Shown piece after piece: positions 1 through 10,186 of a stretch of 64,000 nucleotides of DNA (positions are counted from its first letter, which is position 1; every line of letters starts with the position of its first letter). The position numbers and the translations under genes are program-made. The notes beneath the pieces are model-generated. The model was not told the origin of the DNA. It did no database searches and was given only the letters and a program-made list of their open reading frames with translations. The stretch lies in NCBI GenBank assembly GCA_026002935.1, contig BPGH01000001.1, positions 297,965-361,964 on the forward strand, read 5' to 3'. The DNA comes from Acidimicrobiia bacterium (GTDB taxonomy: Bacteria > Actinomycetota > Acidimicrobiia > IMCC26256 > PALSA-610).

Positions 1-823
1 AGGCGTGCGCGAGCGCGGCGGCCCGCACCCGGTCGGCGGGGTCGACCGACGGGTCCTCCGCGCGGGCGAGCAGCGGGCACGTCCGGCCCATCCCGGCCGC
101 CCGCAGCCGCGCCGACCACTCGAGCGCCCGGATGCTGTCCAGGCGCGCGGCGAACCGCGGCACGATCGCGAGCACGCGCGCGTCGCCGGGGTTGCGGGCC
201 CAGACGACCCCGGCGATGCGGTCGACACCGGGCGCGTACGACGAGGCGAGCGCCGCGAGCACCCCGAGCACGCGGTCCTCGGGGAGCGCGTCGACGAGCG
301 GCTGCGGGTCGAAGTCGGTCTCGGCGCAGAACCGGGCGATGGCGTCCCACACGTCGGGCGCGTACGGGTCGGAGGCCCCGGCGTCCATCACCTCCCGGAA
401 CGCGTGCTCCTCGTCCCCGGCGAGGTAGCGGGCGTGGGCGCGCACGACGCGCGCCGTCGTGGCCGAGCACGGGAACCACGGGTCCGTGGGGTGGGTCACG
501 CCGTCGAGCAGCTCGATCGCGGCGTCGACCTCGTCGAGCTGGAGGCGGGCGGAGGCCTCGAGCAGCGCCGCGAGGTCGGCGTCGCCGTCGGCGTCGCGCA
601 GCATCTCCGCCCACGCGGGGACCTCCCACGGCCGCCCGAGCGACAGGAGCACGCCGGCCGCGTACGCGCAGGCCGAGGCCCGCACCGCCGGGTCGGCCGC
701 CGAGGTCGACGCGACCTCGAACCAGTCGAGCGCCTCGTCGACCCGGCCGTGGCGGAGCAGGTCGCGGGCGCGGTCGAAGTCCGGATCCCCCGATCCGGTC
801 AGGTCGTCGATGAGGTCGGACAC
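1..823 (-). CDS. TPR-like helical repeat protein, C-terminus beyond left edge
   Basis: The reverse strand is open from a GTG at 823 to the window edge (about 274 codons). The start is preceded by GGGAGG at good spacing and reads M-S-D-L-I-D-D-L. The protein is a string of Ala/Leu/Asp-rich helical pairs (for example 'ARDLLRHGRVDEALDWFE' and 'HARYLAGDEEHAFREVMDAG') resembling degenerate TPRs. There is no signal peptide or membrane segment, so it is probably cytoplasmic. It diverges from flgB and has its own copy of the flagellar-type promoter (GGCTTCA-N15-GCCGAT), so a flagellum-linked role is inferred. No enzymatic motif is seen in the visible part. Its true length is unknown. Confidence 0.75.
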   Translation of the reverse strand, partial: MSDLIDDLTGSGDPDFDRARDLLRHGRVDEALDWFEVASTSAADPAVRASACAYAAGVLLSLGRPWEVPAWAEMLRDADGDADLAALLEASARLQLDEVDAAIELLDGVTHPTDPWFPCSATTARVVRAHARYLAGDEEHAFREVMDAGASDPYAPDVWDAIARFCAETDFDPQPLVDALPEDRVLGVLAALASSYAPGVDRIAGVVWARNPGDARVLAIVPRFAARLDSIRALEWSARLRAAGMGRTCPLLARAEDPSVDPADRVRAAALAHA

Positions 824-843
824 GTCGCACCTCCCGCGCTCCC

Positions 844-871
844 ATCGGCACCGGGCGGGCGCGGTGAAGCC
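844..871 (-). promoter_or_regulatory. Sigma-28/WhiG-like promoter of the TPR gene
   Basis: Read on the minus strand this is GGCTTCA-N15-GCCGAT, matching in layout the sites before flgB, fliM and flhA, with a weaker -35 box. It ends about 20 nt before the GTG at 823. The sigma-factor assignment is inferred from the FliA/WhiG -10 consensus GCCGATAA. Confidence 0.5.
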
Positions 872-910
872 CGCCACGGCGCGCGGCGCGCCACGCAGGG
901 TGACACGAAG

Positions 911-940
911 GGCTCAACTCGCGCCCGCCACGGCCGATGC
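911..940 (+). promoter_or_regulatory. Sigma-28/WhiG-like promoter of flgB
   Basis: GGCTCAA (911-917), 15 nt, GCCGAT (933-938). The same heptamer, spacing and -10 box recur before fliM, with one -10 change before flhA. The leader to flgB would be about 110 nt. Confidence 0.6.
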
Positions 941-1055
941 ACTGCGACGTAGGGCTTCGGGGCGGGCAGGGAGCGCTCGCACCGCCACACCACGGACGGG
1001 GCATTCGGACGGAGGGTTCGGTGCTCAGCACGCCGGCGCGGTGGGGGCGGTCCTG

Positions 1056-1403
1056 ATGCTCGACCTCGCGATGCGCGTGATCCACCTGTCGCTCGACGGG
1101 CTCGCCACGCGCCAGCGCCTCATCGCCGAGAACCTCGCCAACGTCGACACGCCCGGCTACCTCGCCGCGCGCGTCTCCTTCGAGGACAACCTGCGCCTCG
1201 CCATCGAGGACGGCGCCCCGCCCGAGACCGCCGAGATCGCGACCGGCCGCTCCCTCGACGCGACCAAGACGAACGGCAACAACGTCAACCCCGACGACGA
1301 GACGCTCGCGCTCATCGAGACCAGCCTGCGCTACCAGCTCGCGGTCGAGTCGATGAACACGAAGTTCCGGATCCTGCGGACGTCGATGAGGCGCGACACC
1401 TGA
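1056..1403 (+). CDS. flgB: Flagellar proximal rod protein FlgB
   Basis: The protein is 115 aa, within the usual range for FlgB, which forms the rod near the MS ring. The N-terminal helix and the signature '[20 protein letters not shown]' identify it, and the C-terminal helix '[15 protein letters not shown]' is the partner strand of the rod D0 domain. The ATG at 1056 is chosen because it has GGGGGCGG upstream and gives the standard FlgB N-terminus; the longer open frame upstream is arginine-rich noise. It is the first gene of the flagellar operon and shares an ATGA overlap with flgC. A flagellar-type promoter lies at 911-940. Confidence 0.93.
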   Translation: MLDLAMRVIHLSLDGLATRQRLIAENLANVDTPGYLAARVSFEDNLRLAIEDGAPPETAEIATGRSLDATKTNGNNVNPDDETLALIETSLRYQLAVESMNTKFRILRTSMRRDT

Positions 1404-1822
1404 TGACGATCTTCTCGATCCTCCACACCGCCGGCAGCGGACTGCGGACCCACCGGGTCTGGATGGACGCGATCGCCGACAACCTCGCGAACATCAACAC
1501 GGTCCGCCCGTACGACGAACCGGCGTTCCAGGAACGATTCGTCGTCGCGCAGGCGATCCGCACCGACGACAACGACCCGCCCGGCGTCGGCGGCGGCGCC
1601 CGGCCGGCCGCCGTGCTGTACGGCAACCCCGAGGGCCGGCTGCGTTACGAACCGAACCACCCGTACGCGAACGAGGAGGGGATCGTCCGCTACCCGGACA
1701 TGAACCTCGGCGACCAGATGACCTCGCTGATCATCGCCCAGCGTGCGTACCAGCTCAACCTCGCGGTCGTCGACCGCGCGCGCGACGCGTACATCCAGGC
1801 CATCCAGATCAACGGACGGTGA
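1403..1822 (+). CDS. flgC: Flagellar proximal rod protein FlgC
   Basis: The protein is 139 aa, the usual FlgC size. The N-terminal D0 helix '[20 protein letters not shown]' carries the rod/hook family 'NLANINT' motif. The C-terminus '[20 protein letters not shown]' is the paired helix. FlgC assembles on FlgB in the proximal rod after export by the flagellar type III apparatus. It starts in an ATGA overlap with flgB and runs into fliE with a further overlap, so the three rod genes are translationally coupled. Confidence 0.95.
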   Translation: MTIFSILHTAGSGLRTHRVWMDAIADNLANINTVRPYDEPAFQERFVVAQAIRTDDNDPPGVGGGARPAAVLYGNPEGRLRYEPNHPYANEEGIVRYPDMNLGDQMTSLIIAQRAYQLNLAVVDRARDAYIQAIQINGR

Positions 1823-2136
1823 CGATGACGATCTCCGCGATCGGCCAGCTCATGGGCGCCGCCGGCCTCGAGCCCGTGGCGCGCACCGGCAGGACGGCCA
1901 AGGCCGCCGCCGCCGACCAGGACTTCGGGAACGTCGTCGTCGACGCGCTCCAGAGCCTCCAGGCGATGCAGGACCGGGCCGACGCGCTCGCCGTCAAGGC
2001 GGCGACCGGTGACCTCACCGACGTGCACGACTACACGATCGCCGCGACCGAGGCGACGCTCGCCACCGAGTTCACCGTCGCCGTGCGCAACCGTGCCGTC
2101 GAGGCGTTCAACGAGATCATGAGGATGCCCGTCTGA
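1819..2136 (+). CDS. fliE: Flagellar hook-basal body protein FliE
   Basis: The protein is 105 aa, typical for FliE, which joins the FliF MS ring to the rod. The conserved C-terminal part is visible: '[34 protein letters not shown]', describing the DVH...A...A.l.....RNK..EAY.EIM.M pattern of the family. The GTG at 1819 overlaps the flgC stop; an in-frame ATG at 1825 is an equally possible start. It ends one base into fliF (TGATG). Confidence 0.92.
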   Translation: MTMTISAIGQLMGAAGLEPVARTGRTAKAAAADQDFGNVVVDALQSLQAMQDRADALAVKAATGDLTDVHDYTIAATEATLATEFTVAVRNRAVEAFNEIMRMPV

Positions 2137-3713
2137 TGCCGACGATCGACGTCGAGCGCCTCAAGGCGTACGGCCGGCGCTTCGCCGACGGCTTCACGCC
2201 CGGCCAGAAGGCGATCACGATCCTCGGGGTCGTCGGGGTCGTGCTCGCGGGCATGTGGTTCATGCGCTGGGCCGGCGCGACGGAGTACGCCGCGCTCTAC
2301 ACCGACCTCGACAGCGAGGACGCGGGCGAGGTGGTCGACGCCCTGGAGTCGCAGGGGATCGACTACCGCCTCGAGGACGGCGGCCGCACCGTCCTCGTGC
2401 CCCGCAAGGACGTCTACCGGATCCGGGTCGACCTCAGCGCGCAGGGTCTCCCGTCCGGCGGCAGCGACAGCTACGCGCTGCTCGACCAGGGCGGCATCAC
2501 CAAGGACGAGTTCTCCAAGCGCGTCGACTACCAGCGGGCGCTCCAGGGCGAGCTCGCGCGCACGATCGAGGAGATCGACTCGATCCGCGCGGCCGACGTC
2601 AAGCTGACGATCCCCCAGGACCGGGTGTTCGTCGGGGGCGAGGAGGACCGGCCGACGGCGGCGGTGCTCGTCGACACCGGCACCACCACGCTGCCGGGCG
2701 AGACCGTGCAGGCGATCGTGCACCTGGTCTCGTCGAGCGTCGCCGACATGTCGCCCGACGACGTCACCGTCGCCGACGCGCAGGGCAACGTGCTCGCCGC
2801 GCCCGGCAAGGCCGGCGACCTAGCGCTGGGCGAGCAGAACGAGCAGCGCTCCCGGTTCGAGGAGAGCCTGGCGACCTCGCTGAAGAACCTGATCACGACC
2901 TCGCTCGGCCCGAACCGTGCAGCGGTGACCGTGTCGGCCGACCTCGACTTCGGCGAGACGAAGACGACCACGACCCGCTTCGAGCAGCCGAACAACATCC
3001 AGGTCCCCGTCAGCGAGACCACGAAGACCGAGACGTACACGGGCCCGGGCAGCGGCGCCGCCGGCGTGCTCGGCCCCGACGGCACGCCGCTCGCGACCGG
3101 CGACCAGCCCGTCGACTACTCCAACACCCAGGCCGAGCGCGACTTCGCGCTCGACCGGATCGAGGAGACGCGCAACGAGGCGCCGGGCGCAGTCGAACGG
3201 CTGTCGGTGTCCGTGCTGCTCGACTCCGAGGCGGTCGACGCCGGGGACGTGCAGCTCTGGGAGGACGCGCTCGCGGCCGCGGCCGGCATCGACCCGGCGC
3301 GCGGCGACCAGCTCCAGGTGCAGCGGGTCGCCTTCGACCAGGAGGCGCGCGAGGCCGCGGCCGAGCAGCTCGGCGCGGCGTCGGCGGCACAGTCGCAGAC
3401 CCAGCTCCTCGACATCGTCCGGACGGTCGTGACGCTCCTGATCGTCGGGCTGGTGCTCTTCCTCGCCTGGCGCGCGATCAAGCGTGCCGAGGCGAACCGG
3501 GTGCCGCTGCGGGTGCCGCTCGACCTGCGCGAGCTGGAGGCCGGCGAGCTCGCCCTGCCCGCGGGCGCCGACGCGCCGCACGCGGCCCCGCCGCCGCGGG
3601 TGCTCGAGCCCGCGCCGATCCCCGCCGAGGCCGAGGTCGCGGCACTGATCGAGAGCCAGCCCGAGGAGGTCGCGCAGACGCTGCGCTCCTGGCTCGCGGA
3701 CCGGAGGTCGTAG
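2136..3713 (+). CDS. fliF: Flagellar MS-ring protein FliF
   Basis: The protein is 525 aa, normal for FliF. A first membrane helix lies near residues 28-48 ('ITILGVVGVVLAGMWFM') and a second near 425-445 ('VVTLLIVGLVLFLAW'). The ring-building motifs lie between them, with an inserted Gly/Pro-rich stretch near residues 300-330. The cytoplasmic tail ends 'ESQPEEVAQTLRSWLAD', the helix that binds the N-terminal domain of FliG. FliF forms the inner-membrane MS ring that houses the export gate. fliG follows after 3 bp. Confidence 0.96.
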   Translation: MPTIDVERLKAYGRRFADGFTPGQKAITILGVVGVVLAGMWFMRWAGATEYAALYTDLDSEDAGEVVDALESQGIDYRLEDGGRTVLVPRKDVYRIRVDLSAQGLPSGGSDSYALLDQGGITKDEFSKRVDYQRALQGELARTIEEIDSIRAADVKLTIPQDRVFVGGEEDRPTAAVLVDTGTTTLPGETVQAIVHLVSSSVADMSPDDVTVADAQGNVLAAPGKAGDLALGEQNEQRSRFEESLATSLKNLITTSLGPNRAAVTVSADLDFGETKTTTTRFEQPNNIQVPVSETTKTETYTGPGSGAAGVLGPDGTPLATGDQPVDYSNTQAERDFALDRIEETRNEAPGAVERLSVSVLLDSEAVDAGDVQLWEDALAAAAGIDPARGDQLQVQRVAFDQEAREAAAEQLGAASAAQSQTQLLDIVRTVVTLLIVGLVLFLAWRAIKRAEANRVPLRVPLDLRELEAGELALPAGADAPHAAPPPRVLEPAPIPAEAEVAALIESQPEEVAQTLRSWLADRRS

Positions 3714-3716
3714 CCG

Positions 3717-4721
3717 ATGGCGCAGGGGTTCACCGGCGTGCAGAAGGCCGCGATCCTCGTCATGCAGATCGGCCGGGAGCGGGCCGCGCCGCTCCTGCGC
3801 GCCCTGCGCGAGCAGGAGGTCGCGGAGATCATGGCCGAGGTCGCGCGGCTGCAGAACCTCGACGCCGAGGAGATCGCCACCGTCCTCAACGAGTTCAAGG
3901 AGACGTTCGTCGCGCGCGCACACGTCGCGCAGGGCGGGTACGACACCGCCCGCGAGCTGCTCGAGGCGAGCTTCGGTCCGCAGAAGGCCGACGAGATCCT
4001 CGACAACCTCGGCGTCACGATGGTCGCCGCGCCGTTCGAGTTCCTCCGCCGCGCCGACACCCGCCAGGTGCTCTCCTACCTGCAGGACGAGCACCCGCAG
4101 ACGATCGCGCTCGTCCTCGCGCACATGAACGCGGACGCCGCCGCGATGGTGCTGAGCGCGCTGCCCGAGGAGCAGCAGCGCGAGGTCGCACTGCGCATCG
4201 CGAAGATGGACCGCACCTCCCCGGAGGTCATCGAGCAGGTCGAGGCGATCCTCGAGCGCAAGCTCTCGACGGTCATCCAGCAATCCGACTTCGCGCAGGC
4301 GGGCGGGCTCGAGACACTCGTCGACATCCTCAACTCCTCGGACCGGGCGACCGAGCGGCTGATCCTCGAGGGGCTCGAGAGCCAGGACGCCGAGCTCGCC
4401 GACGAGGTCCGCAACCGGATGTTCGTCTTCGAGGACATCACGAACCTCGACGACCGCGCGGTACAGCTCGTGCTGCGGTCGGTCGACGCCAAGGAGCTCG
4501 CCGTCGCGCTCAAGGGCGTCGACCAGAAGGTGCGCGACAAGGTGATGAAGAACATGTCGGAGCGGGCGGCCGCCAACCTCGCGGAGGAGATCCAGCTCCT
4601 CGGGCCCGTGAAGCTGAAGACGGTCGAGGAGGCCCAGAACGCGATCGTCCGGGTGATCCGGACGCTCGAGGAGGCCGGCCAGATCGACATGGCGCGAGGC
4701 GGTGACGAGCTTGTCGTCTGA
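3717..4721 (+). CDS. fliG: Flagellar motor switch protein FliG
   Basis: The protein is 334 aa, the standard length. The middle domain carries the EHPQ motif in '[17 protein letters not shown]', and the C-terminal domain contains the charged torque helix in '[20 protein letters not shown]' followed by 'KELAVALKG'. FliG sits on the FliF ring and contacts the stator. Stator genes motA/motB are not found in this window. It overlaps the start of fliH. Confidence 0.97.
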   Translation: MAQGFTGVQKAAILVMQIGRERAAPLLRALREQEVAEIMAEVARLQNLDAEEIATVLNEFKETFVARAHVAQGGYDTARELLEASFGPQKADEILDNLGVTMVAAPFEFLRRADTRQVLSYLQDEHPQTIALVLAHMNADAAAMVLSALPEEQQREVALRIAKMDRTSPEVIEQVEAILERKLSTVIQQSDFAQAGGLETLVDILNSSDRATERLILEGLESQDAELADEVRNRMFVFEDITNLDDRAVQLVLRSVDAKELAVALKGVDQKVRDKVMKNMSERAAANLAEEIQLLGPVKLKTVEEAQNAIVRVIRTLEEAGQIDMARGGDELVV

Positions 4722-5361
4722 CCGGCACGGCCTCGCACGGGTCCGCGTGGTGCGCGGCGCCCAGGTCGGCGCCGCCGCCGTCGCGCCCGCCGACCTCGGC
4801 GTGGTCCGGTCGCGGCACGCGCGCGACCTGGTGGTCGACCCGCGCCTCGTCGACGAGGCGACCCGCGAGGGCTGGGACGCCGGCTACGAGGCCGGGTACC
4901 GGGCCGGCCTCGACGCCGCCCGGGAGGAGGGCCGGGTCCGCAACGCCGAGCTCACCGCGCGGCTGGACCGGCTGATCGCCCGGCTCCACGAGGTGTCGGA
5001 GGCGCTCGCGGCGCGGGAGGCGACCGCGCGCGCGGGGATCGAGGCGACCGTCGTGGACGCCGCGTTCGAGCTCGCGCAGGTGCTCCTCGGGCACGAGCTG
5101 CGCCACAGCGAGACGCGCGGGCGCGACGCGATCGCACGCGCCCTCGACTTCGCACCCGAGGCCGGCCACGTGACGGTCCGCCTGCACCCCGACGACCTCG
5201 CAACCGTCGGCGACCCCGAGCTGCTCGCGCCCGGGCGCGCACTGCAGATCGTGCCCGACCCGTCGCTCGCCCCCGGCGACTGCGTCGCCGACGTCGCCGC
5301 GTGCCGGGTCGACGCCCGCCTCGCGCCCGCGCTCGAACGGGTGCGGGAGGTGCTCGGGTGA
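4702..5361 (+). CDS. fliH: Flagellar export ATPase regulator FliH
   Basis: The protein is about 219 aa. It has a helical middle rich in Gly/Ala/Glu ('[21 protein letters not shown]', the GxxxG-type repeat region of FliH) and a C-terminal FliH/V-ATPase-E-like domain ('[19 protein letters not shown] ... [14 protein letters not shown]'). FliH binds and restrains FliI and links it to the C-ring. The start is uncertain: GTG 4702 overlaps fliG by 20 bp with a poor ribosome site, and TTG 4711 is an alternative. It ends inside the fliI start (GGGTGA). Confidence 0.9.
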   Translation: MTSLSSDRHGLARVRVVRGAQVGAAAVAPADLGVVRSRHARDLVVDPRLVDEATREGWDAGYEAGYRAGLDAAREEGRVRNAELTARLDRLIARLHEVSEALAAREATARAGIEATVVDAAFELAQVLLGHELRHSETRGRDAIARALDFAPEAGHVTVRLHPDDLATVGDPELLAPGRALQIVPDPSLAPGDCVADVAACRVDARLAPALERVREVLG

Positions 5362-6668
5362 CCGCCGTCGCGCTGCCCGAGGCCGTCGTCGCGGCCGCGC
5401 GCCCCCGCGTGCTCGGCCGGGTGCGGCGCGTCGTCGGCCTCAACGTCGAGATCGACGGGCTCCAGCTCCCGATCGGCGCCGCGGTCGCCGTCCACGGCGC
5501 GGGCGGGCCGGTCGTCGCCGAGGTCGTCGCGGTCGACGGCGGCGGCCTCGTGTGCATGCCCCTCGGCGACCTCCACGGCGTGCGGGCGGGCGACCGCGTC
5601 GAGGCCTCCTCGGGCGCCACCGCGGTGCCGGTCGGCGAGGCCCTGCTCGGCCGCGTCCTCGACGGGCTCGGGCGCCCGATCGACGACGGCCCGCCGCTGC
5701 ACGCGCTCCCCCGCGTGCCCGTCGAGCACACGCCGCCGCACCCGCTGCGCCGCCGGCGCATCGACACACAGCTCCCCCTGGGCGTGCGGGCGCTCGACAC
5801 GCTCGTGCCCTGCGGACGCGGCCAGCGCGTCGGCATCTTCGCCGGGTCGGGGGTCGGGAAGTCGAGCCTGCTCTCGATGATCACGCGCGGCACCGAGGCG
5901 GACGTCACCGTCCTCGCGCTGATCGGCGAGCGCGGCCGCGAGGTCCGCGAGTTCATCGAGAACGACCTCGGGCCCGAGGGGCTCGCCCGATCCGTCGTCG
6001 TCGTGTCCACGTCGGACACGCCCGCACTCGTCCGGCTGCGCGCGGCGTTCACCGCGACCCGCGTGGCCGAGTGGTTCCGCGACCAGGGCCGCGACGTCCT
6101 GCTGCTGATGGACAGCCTCACGCGCTTCTCCATGGCGCAGCGGGAGGTCGGGCTCTCGGCCGGTGAACCGCCCGCGACGCGCGGGTACCCGCCGTCGGTG
6201 TTCGCGCTGCTCCCGAAGCTGCTCGAGCGCGCCGGCGCGTCCGAGACCGGGTCGATCACCGGCCTGTACACGGTGCTCATCGAGGGCGACGACCTCATGG
6301 ACCCCATCGGCGACGCCGCGCGGTCGATCCTCGACGGTCACGTGGTGCTGTCGCGTGCGCTCGCGACGAGCGGGCACTTCCCGAGCATCGACGTGCTCGA
6401 GTCGATCTCCCGCCTCACGCCGGCGATCACGACGCCGCAGCAGCGGGCGGCGGCGAACGAGATGCGGCGGCTGCTCGCCGCCTACCGCGACGCGAAGGAC
6501 CTGATCGAGATCGGCGCGTACGTCGCCGGGACCAACCCGGTCGTCGACCGCGCGATCTCGCTGCGTGAAGCAATGGACGGCTTCCTCCGGCAGGACATGC
6601 ACGAGACGACCCCGGCATCGGACGCGTGGGGTGCACTCGTGCGGTTGGTCGGGGGAGGCCCCGCATGA
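5358..6668 (+). CDS. fliI: Flagellum-specific ATPase FliI
   Basis: The protein is 436 aa, the family length. The Walker A motif GSGVGKSS lies near residues 162-170, the Walker B region '[20 protein letters not shown]' near 250, and '[26 protein letters not shown]' follows, as in F1-beta-like type III ATPases. FliI energises and unfolds export substrates at the base of the export gate. The GTG at 5358 is chosen over earlier starts because GGGAGG lies 7 nt upstream and the upstream frame is arginine-rich. It overlaps fliH and fliJ. Confidence 0.97.
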   Translation: MTAVALPEAVVAAARPRVLGRVRRVVGLNVEIDGLQLPIGAAVAVHGAGGPVVAEVVAVDGGGLVCMPLGDLHGVRAGDRVEASSGATAVPVGEALLGRVLDGLGRPIDDGPPLHALPRVPVEHTPPHPLRRRRIDTQLPLGVRALDTLVPCGRGQRVGIFAGSGVGKSSLLSMITRGTEADVTVLALIGERGREVREFIENDLGPEGLARSVVVVSTSDTPALVRLRAAFTATRVAEWFRDQGRDVLLLMDSLTRFSMAQREVGLSAGEPPATRGYPPSVFALLPKLLERAGASETGSITGLYTVLIEGDDLMDPIGDAARSILDGHVVLSRALATSGHFPSIDVLESISRLTPAITTPQQRAAANEMRRLLAAYRDAKDLIEIGAYVAGTNPVVDRAISLREAMDGFLRQDMHETTPASDAWGALVRLVGGGPA

Positions 6669-7111
6669 AGAAGTTCCGGTTCCGGCTCGACTCGGTCAAG
6701 CGGGTCCGCGGGATCCAGGAGGAGCAGGCTCGCCAGCGGCTCACCGAGGCCAACGCCCGCGCGCGCAGGACGGCCGCGCTCGTCGAGGCGCGGCTCCACG
6801 CCTACCTGAGCACGCCCCGCCCGACCGAACCGATGAGCTTCGCCGACTTCGAGCGCGCCCGCTTCGAGCTCGAGGCGGCCGCGACCGCCCTCGAGGCCGC
6901 ACGCATCGCGCACCGCGAGGCGCTCGACGAGGTCGACCGGCGACGCGTCGAGTGGCTCGAGGCCAAGCAACGGTGCTCCGCGCTCGAGCGGCTCGAGGAT
7001 CGCCGCCGCGAGGAGCACCGCATCGACCTGCGCCGCGCCGAGGACCGCCTCGTCGACGACCTCGTCGTCGCGCGGCACCGGCTGCGCACCAACCAGGGGG
7101 CCCTGCGATGA
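6665..7111 (+). CDS. fliJ: Flagellar export chaperone FliJ
   Basis: The protein is 148 aa and almost entirely coiled coil, as expected for FliJ, the central stalk-like partner of the FliI hexamer. It begins '[20 protein letters not shown]', matching the FliJ N-terminal pattern (F.F.L..vl..r....). The ATG at 6665 overlaps the fliI stop (ATGA). Identification rests on position, length and coiled-coil pattern as well as the N-terminus. It overlaps the next gene by 4 bp. Confidence 0.88.
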   Translation: MKKFRFRLDSVKRVRGIQEEQARQRLTEANARARRTAALVEARLHAYLSTPRPTEPMSFADFERARFELEAAATALEAARIAHREALDEVDRRRVEWLEAKQRCSALERLEDRRREEHRIDLRRAEDRLVDDLVVARHRLRTNQGALR

Positions 7112-8453
7112 CCGTCGCCGCGGTGCCGCCGCCCGCCCCCGATCTGCCGCGGGTGCCCGACACCCCGGGCCGCGGCGCGCCGGGCTTCGAGGACGTGCTC
7201 GGGGCGGTGCAGCGCGACGACGGCGGGCCCGCGCCGGGCCCGCGCCGGGCGGCGCGCGCGGATCGCCGTGCGGGCGCGGACCGGGCGGGCGAGCCCACGC
7301 GTGACCGCCCGCCGCCGGACCGCGCGAGCGGCGAGGGCGCCGGGGCCACGGCGACCCCGACCGGGGACGCCCCGGCGAGCGAGCACCCCGAGGCACCCGC
7401 CACCCCGCCCGCGGCGCCGACGGCGCCGGCGGTGGCCGCCGCGCCGGTGGCCGCCGCGCCGGTGGCGGCCGGGCCGGTGGCGGTGCCCGGTGCCGGCACC
7501 ACCGCGGCCACGGGCCCGGACGCGCTCCCCGCGGCCGAGGCGACGACCGGCGCCGCCGCCACGGGTCCGGAGGGAGCCGCGGCCGCGACACCCGCCCCGC
7601 CCGCGGCCGCACCCGTCCCCGCCCCGGCCGGGACGGTCCCCCGGGCACCGGCCGAGCCCGCCGACCCCGCGCCCCCCCACCGCGCACCCGGACGACCGCG
7701 CCGGCGGCGGGCCGCCTGCGACCGCCGCCGCGGCCCGGACTCCCGTCCCGCCCGCAACCGCGGTACCGACGCCGCCGGGCACGGGCGCCGCGGCCGGACG
7801 GGCCGAGGCCGCCGGCACGGGCACGGGCGACGAGCCGGCCCCCGCGCCGGCCGGGCCCGCCACCGCGGCGGCGCCCCCCCGCGATGAACGCCGGCCCCGC
7901 GCCGGACGCCCCCGCCGGACCCGACGGCCCGGCCGCCGAGCCCGGCGCGCTCGCCCCCGCGACCGCCGCCCCGGCGCGCCCCGCCCCCGCCGCCGCCCGG
8001 GTCGAGGGGCCGCCCGCCCCCGCCGCGCCGGCCGCGGCGCCCGAGCCGCCCGTCGAGCAGCTCGTGCGCGTGCTGCGCCCGCTGCGCCACGGCCCCGACG
8101 GCGCCTACCGGCTGCAGCTCGAGCTGCGGCCGCCCGAGCTCGGGCGCGTCGAGCTGCGCGTCGAGGTGCTCGACGGCCTGCTCAACGCGTCGCTGCGGGT
8201 CGACAACGAGGCCGCGGCCCACGCGATCCGCGACGCGCTCGACTCGCTGCGCCAGCGGCTCGAGGCCGGCGGCATCCGTCCCGGCTCGCTGCACGTCGAC
8301 GACGGGCGCGCCGGCGCGCACCGGCGTGACGCGCGCGACGAACGACCGGGGCCGGCGACCACGGGCGACGACGACCCGCCGGCGCCCACGACCGCGACGG
8401 CCGCCGCGTCCGCACGGCCCGGCACCGACGGCACGCTCGACCTCCGGATCTAG
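7108..8453 (+). CDS. fliK: Hook-length control protein FliK, two frame breaks
   Basis: The C-terminal 190 residues (frame from 7884) hold a Flg_hook domain: 'GAYRLQLELRPPELGRVELR ... ASLRVDNEAAAHAIRDALDSLRQRLEAGGI'. This is the FliK domain that interacts with FlhB to switch export specificity. Upstream lies about 250 residues of Ala/Pro/Thr/Gly-rich sequence, as in FliK rulers. The frame starting at ATG 7108 turns arginine-rich after a seven-C run near 7672-7678. The low-complexity sequence continues in the +1 frame to a second seven-C run near 7874-7880, then moves to the frame ending at 8453. Both breaks are +1 and the span is two bases over a multiple of three. Whether this is sequence error, slippage or decay cannot be decided here. 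Confidence 0.85.
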
Positions 8454-8461
8454 GAGCACCG

Positions 8462-8891
8462 ATGACCGCGATCGACCCCTTCGCCGACGTGCGCCTGCCG
8501 GCCACGACCACCCCCGCCGGCGCGCGAGCCCAGCGACCAGTTCGGGACGGACACGTTCCTCAAGCTGCTCGTCGCGCAGCTGCGCTTCCAGAACCCGCTG
8601 TCGCCCACCGACGGCACCGAGTTCCTCGCCCAGACCGCGCAGTTCACGGTCGTCGAGAAGCTGATCGAGATCGAGAAGCAGGCCGAGGAGTCGGCGCTCA
8701 CGAGCCGGTTGCTGACGGCGACCACGATGATCGGGCGCGCCGTCACGTTCACGGACCCGGCGACCGGCTCCGAGGTCTCCGGCACGGTCACCGGCGTGCG
8801 AGTCGACCCGAACACCGGGACGATGCTGCGCGTCGGCGAGCGCGAGGTCGCGCTCACCGCGATCACCAGGGTCGACGTCCCCACCACCTGA
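8462..8891 (+). CDS. flgD: Flagellar hook-capping protein FlgD, one frame break
   Basis: The diagnostic FlgD N-domain is present ('FLKLLVAQLRFQNPLSPTDG', then 'EFLAQTAQFTVVEKLIEIEK') and ends 'ALTAITRVDVPTT'. It is in a different frame from the ATG at 8462 ('MTAIDPFADVRLPATTTP'). The frame holding the domain has a TGA at 8463 and no start before the motif. Removing one C from the five-C run at about 8510-8515 joins the two into a 142-aa protein. This is a short FlgD lacking the large C-terminal beta domain of enterobacterial FlgD. FlgD caps the growing hook and recruits FlgE. It is the third +1 break within 1 kb. Confidence 0.85.
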
Positions 8892-8917
8892 ACCCCCCGC
8901 ACCAGAAAGGCACGACC

Positions 8918-10186
8918 ATGCTCCGATCGATGTTCGCCGGCGTCTCCGGCCTCCGCTCCCACCAGGCGTTCATGGACGTCGTGGGCAACAACATCGCCAA
9001 CGTGAACACCACCGGGTTCAAGACCAGCACCGTGCTGTTCCAGGACCTGTTGAGCCAGACGCTGCGCGGCGGCGGCGCACCGCTCGAGGGCCTGCAGGGC
9101 GGTACGAACCCGTCGCAGGTCGGCCTCGGAGTGCGCCTGACGGGCATCCAGCTCAACATGGCCCAGGGCGCGTCGCAGCTCACGGGCCGCTCGACCGACT
9201 TCGCCATCCAGGGCGACGGCTTCTTCGTGATCGACCAGGGCGGCACCCGCGCCTACACGCGTGCGGGCAGCTTCTCGCTCGACGGCATCGGCCAGCTCGT
9301 CACCGCGAACGGGGGGTTCGTGCTCGGGTGGCAGGCCGACGTCAACGGGAACGTCGACACGAACGCGGGGATCGGCGTGCTGCGCATCCCGGTCGGCCAG
9401 ATCATCGCCCCGGTGACGACGACCGAGATCGCGATCGGCGGCAACCTGCCGGCGGACGCCACGACCGGCACGAACATCAACGTGTCGATCAACGTCTACA
9501 ACAGCCTCGGGATGGCCGTCCCGCTGCGCGCCGAGTTCCGCAAGATCGCGAACGTCGGGACCGACGTCAACTGGGAGGTGCGGGTCTACGACTCGGCGAA
9601 CAACGTCGTGTCCGGCCCGACCGCCGTGACGTTCGACTCGACCGGTGCGCTGACGACGGCGTTCCCGACGATCACCCAGGCGCAGCTCGACACGATCGCC
9701 GGGACCACCGGCACGTGGGACGCCGCCGGGATCACGCTCGACCTCGGCGCGCCGACCGACGCCGACCGCCTCACCGGCGCCGCCCAGCTCAACAGCGCGA
9801 CCGCGCTGTCGCAGAACGGCTCCGCGATCGGGTCGCTCGTCAGCTTCAGCGTCGGCCAGGACGGCCTGATCACCGGCGTCTTCTCCAACGGCCGCAACCA
9901 GGCGCTCGGCCAGATCGCACTGGCGACCTTCGCGAACCCGACGGGGCTCGAGAAGGCCGGCGACTCGCTGTACCGGTCCTCGATCAACTCCGGCGAGCCG
10001 CAGATCGGCATCGCCGGTCAGGGCGGCCGGGGCACGCTCGCGGGCGGCACGCTCGAGATGTCGAACGTCGACCTCGCGGCCGAGTTCACCAACATGATCG
10101 TGGCCCAGCGCGGGTTCCAGGCGAACGCCCGGACGATCACCGCGTCGGACGAGATCCTGCAGGACCTGGTCAACCTGAAGCGGTAG
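8918..10186 (+). CDS. flgE: Flagellar hook protein FlgE
   Basis: The protein is 422 aa. The N-terminal D0 helix 'MFAGVSGLRSHQAFMDVVGN' followed by 'NIANVNTTGFKTS' and the C-terminal 'VDLAAEFTNMIVAQRGFQAN ... ASDEILQDLVNLKR' are classical hook-protein signatures. The variable middle forms the hook surface. The ATG at 8918 has AGAAAGG 7 nt upstream. It follows flgD by 26 bp and is followed by 269 bp without a gene, so a transcript end is likely after it. Confidence 0.96.
   Translation: MLRSMFAGVSGLRSHQAFMDVVGNNIANVNTTGFKTSTVLFQDLLSQTLRGGGAPLEGLQGGTNPSQVGLGVRLTGIQLNMAQGASQLTGRSTDFAIQGDGFFVIDQGGTRAYTRAGSFSLDGIGQLVTANGGFVLGWQADVNGNVDTNAGIGVLRIPVGQIIAPVTTTEIAIGGNLPADATTGTNINVSINVYNSLGMAVPLRAEFRKIANVGTDVNWEVRVYDSANNVVSGPTAVTFDSTGALTTAFPTITQAQLDTIAGTTGTWDAAGITLDLGAPTDADRLTGAAQLNSATALSQNGSAIGSLVSFSVGQDGLITGVFSNGRNQALGQIALATFANPTGLEKAGDSLYRSSINSGEPQIGIAGQGGRGTLAGGTLEMSNVDLAAEFTNMIVAQRGFQANARTITASDEILQDLVNLKR

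Noticed and set aside
5-952. Long plus-strand open frames over the first 950 bp
   Set aside because: They are Arg/Pro/Gly-rich, lack ribosome sites and overlie a minus-strand frame with natural composition and a good start at 823.
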